Assembly (NCBI GenBank): GCA_965230565.1
Contig: CBDDLH010000015.1
Location: 310,001-374,000, forward strand
Direction: 5' to 3'
DNA: 64,000 nucleotides
DNA from: BCD1 sp965230565
Lineage (GTDB): Bacteria; Bacteroidota; Bacteroidia; Chitinophagales; Saprospiraceae
A program made the position numbers and the translations under genes. Position 1 is the stretch's first letter. The number at the start of each line of letters is the position of its first letter. The notes below the pieces were generated by a model. The model did not search any database, was not told the DNA's origin, and saw only the letters and a program-made list of their open reading frames with translations. This document shows positions 63,142-64,000 of the stretch, piece after piece.

Positions 63142-63696
63142 TTATTTTCCGGCGAACTTCATTTTGTATTCGACCTTGATATTTTTTTTTATATTTTCGA
63201 GTCGCTTTTTGAGTAATCGTTTTCGGATGGGTTTGAGCAGTTCTGTAAACAGAATGCCTTCGATATGATCGTATTCGTGCTGGATAACTCGTGCGTTCAT
63301 CCCCTCAAATTCTTTTTCGTGCGTTTCAAAATTTTCATCCTGGTAACGGATTTTAATGGTTGGCTGCCGTTCAACATCACCACGAACATCCGGAATACTC
63401 AGGCATCCTTCTTCATAGGCCCATTCTTCTCCCGTTTCATCCAGGATCTCTGCATTGATAAAAACCTGTTTAATGCCCTTATCTTCTTCCCCCTCATCCA
63501 TCACCTGAATGGTATCCACTAAAAACAACCTTATGGATCTTCCTATCTGTGGGGCAGCAAGCCCTACTCCCTGGGCATAATACATGGTATCCCACATATC
63601 CTGGATCAACTTCTCGAGATCCGGATAGTCCTTATCGATCTCTTCTCCTACTTTTCTCAATACGGGTAAACCGTATCCGTGAATTGGTAATAACAT
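63142..63696 (-). CDS. def: peptide deformylase
   Basis: A 184-aa enzyme that removes the formyl group from nascent proteins. All three metal/active-site motifs are present: GVGLAAPQIG, EEGCLSIPDVRG (cysteine ligand) and QHEYDHIEGILF (two histidine ligands and the catalytic glutamate). Length and start are normal. The next gene upstream on the same strand is ruvX, about 210 bp away. Confidence 0.97.
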   Translation of the reverse strand: MLLPIHGYGLPVLRKVGEEIDKDYPDLEKLIQDMWDTMYYAQGVGLAAPQIGRSIRLFLVDTIQVMDEGEEDKGIKQVFINAEILDETGEEWAYEEGCLSIPDVRGDVERQPTIKIRYQDENFETHEKEFEGMNARVIQHEYDHIEGILFTELLKPIRKRLLKKRLENIKKNIKVEYKMKFAGK

Positions 63697-63756
63697 TATT
63701 TCTTAAATACTTTCTTTTATTAAACTTTTGTGTGTTTCTGATTAGTTAACACTATT

Positions 63757-63806
63757 AGTGGTTCAAATTGTTCAAATGGTTCAAAGGGTTTAAGTAGTTC
63801 AAAAGG
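63757..63806. repeat. 9-bp repeat (GTTCAARNN)
   Basis: GTTCAAATT GTTCAAATG GTTCAAAGG GTTTAAGTA GTTCAAAAG, in exact 9-bp phase. The same family occurs at 59633-59674, with a short piece at 29571-29600. Confidence 0.8.
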
Positions 63807-63851
63807 GTAATCCTTTTTTGCCCGGCTCAGCTTTTCATTCAAAACCATAGA

Positions 63852-63910
63852 TCGTCAACTGTAAACCGTAAGCCATTTTTTTTTGTGGACTGCTGACTTC
63901 CAACTGGTAC
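63852..63910. repeat. heptad phrases next to the ruvX stop codon
   Basis: GTCAACT GTAAACC GTAAGCC, a T-run, then GTGGACT GCTGACT TCCAACT GGTAC, ending at the ruvX stop codon. Confidence 0.65.
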
Positions 63911-64000
63911 TATTCCCGGTTTTGCTCCATATAATCCTGCAAAATCAAGACTGCACTTATCTTATCCACCAAGCCTTTATCCCTTCTTTTTTTCTTTTTG
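63910..64000 (-). CDS. ruvX: putative pre-16S rRNA nuclease RuvX/YqgF, 3' end (partial)
   Basis: Thirty C-terminal codons on the minus strand run off the window edge. They read KKKKRRDKGLVDKISAVLIL then QDYMEQNRE and stop (63910-63912). The end D-K-x-L-V-D-x-I-S-A-x-x-I-L-Q-x-Y is the usual C-terminus of the YqgF/RuvX family (Holliday-junction-resolvase-like fold, 16S rRNA 5'-end maturation). The rest of the gene lies outside the window. Confidence 0.75.
   Translation of the reverse strand, partial: KKKKRRDKGLVDKISAVLILQDYMEQNRE

Noticed and set aside
62974..63216. An 80-codon plus-strand frame
   Set aside because: It runs through a perfect palindrome and into the antisense of def; chance frame.

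Overview
The window reads as chromosomal DNA of a Bacteroidota member, most likely of the Saprospiria (Lewinella/Haliscomenobacter-type). The grounds are: type IX secretion (T9SS) signals on several secreted proteins, including two very large proteins that end in the 'gliding motility-associated' type B C-terminal domain; Bacteroidota-specific families (DUF3667, DUF4293, DUF6544, OstA-like, BatE-like); several perfect TAnnTTTG promoter octamers just upstream of start codons; and an almost complete lack of Shine-Dalgarno sequences. No IS element, prophage, integron or CRISPR array was seen.

Layout. 0.2-4.8 kb: a two-gene redox operon, a fused ferredoxin/NrfD membrane protein followed by a large molybdopterin oxidoreductase. 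5.2-7.2 kb: two secreted SH3b paralogues. 7.6-12.2 kb: a membrane protein, a metallophosphoesterase and a secreted beta-propeller-like protein with a frameshifted T9SS tail. 12.4-20.6 kb: mainly housekeeping and envelope genes (gatB, DUF3667, CapA-like, M23 peptidase, fatty acid hydroxylase, pepD). 20.1-23.9 kb: a stretch in which every gene is broken by single-base indels. 23.9-31.7 kb: a seven-haem cytochrome/TPR lipoprotein, small secreted proteins, a TPR histidine kinase with its LuxR-type regulator, and an M49 peptidase. 32.4-49 kb: the two giant adhesin-like proteins (2012 and 2315 aa) around a DUF6544 gene, a KAS III enzyme and a MerR regulator. 49.2-55.2 kb: aroB, a BatE-like protein, a TPR protein ending in what looks like an effector-associated domain (EAD11-like), an OstA-like protein and a DinB-like protein. 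55.4-58.4 kb: DUF4293 and an ExbB/membrane protein/ExbD/ExbD operon. 58.4-64 kb: tRNA-Ser(GGA), tatD, a viroplasmin-type RNase H, a sodium:solute symporter, def and the 3' end of ruvX.

The most unusual feature is in the intergenic DNA. It is filled with several families of phased, degenerate repeats: heptads, a 9-bp family and a 16-bp family. Many touch the 3' ends of genes, and some form inverted pairs between convergent genes. There are also six nearly perfect palindromes with 1-2 nt loops and a ~65 bp hairpin element present in two copies. These explain most of the gene-free DNA and are the best candidate for an undescribed system here. The second candidate is the EAD11-like domain on a TPR protein in an otherwise ordinary envelope operon.

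Method: everything was read by eye from the sequence and its translations. Family names rest on remembered motifs, not on database searches.
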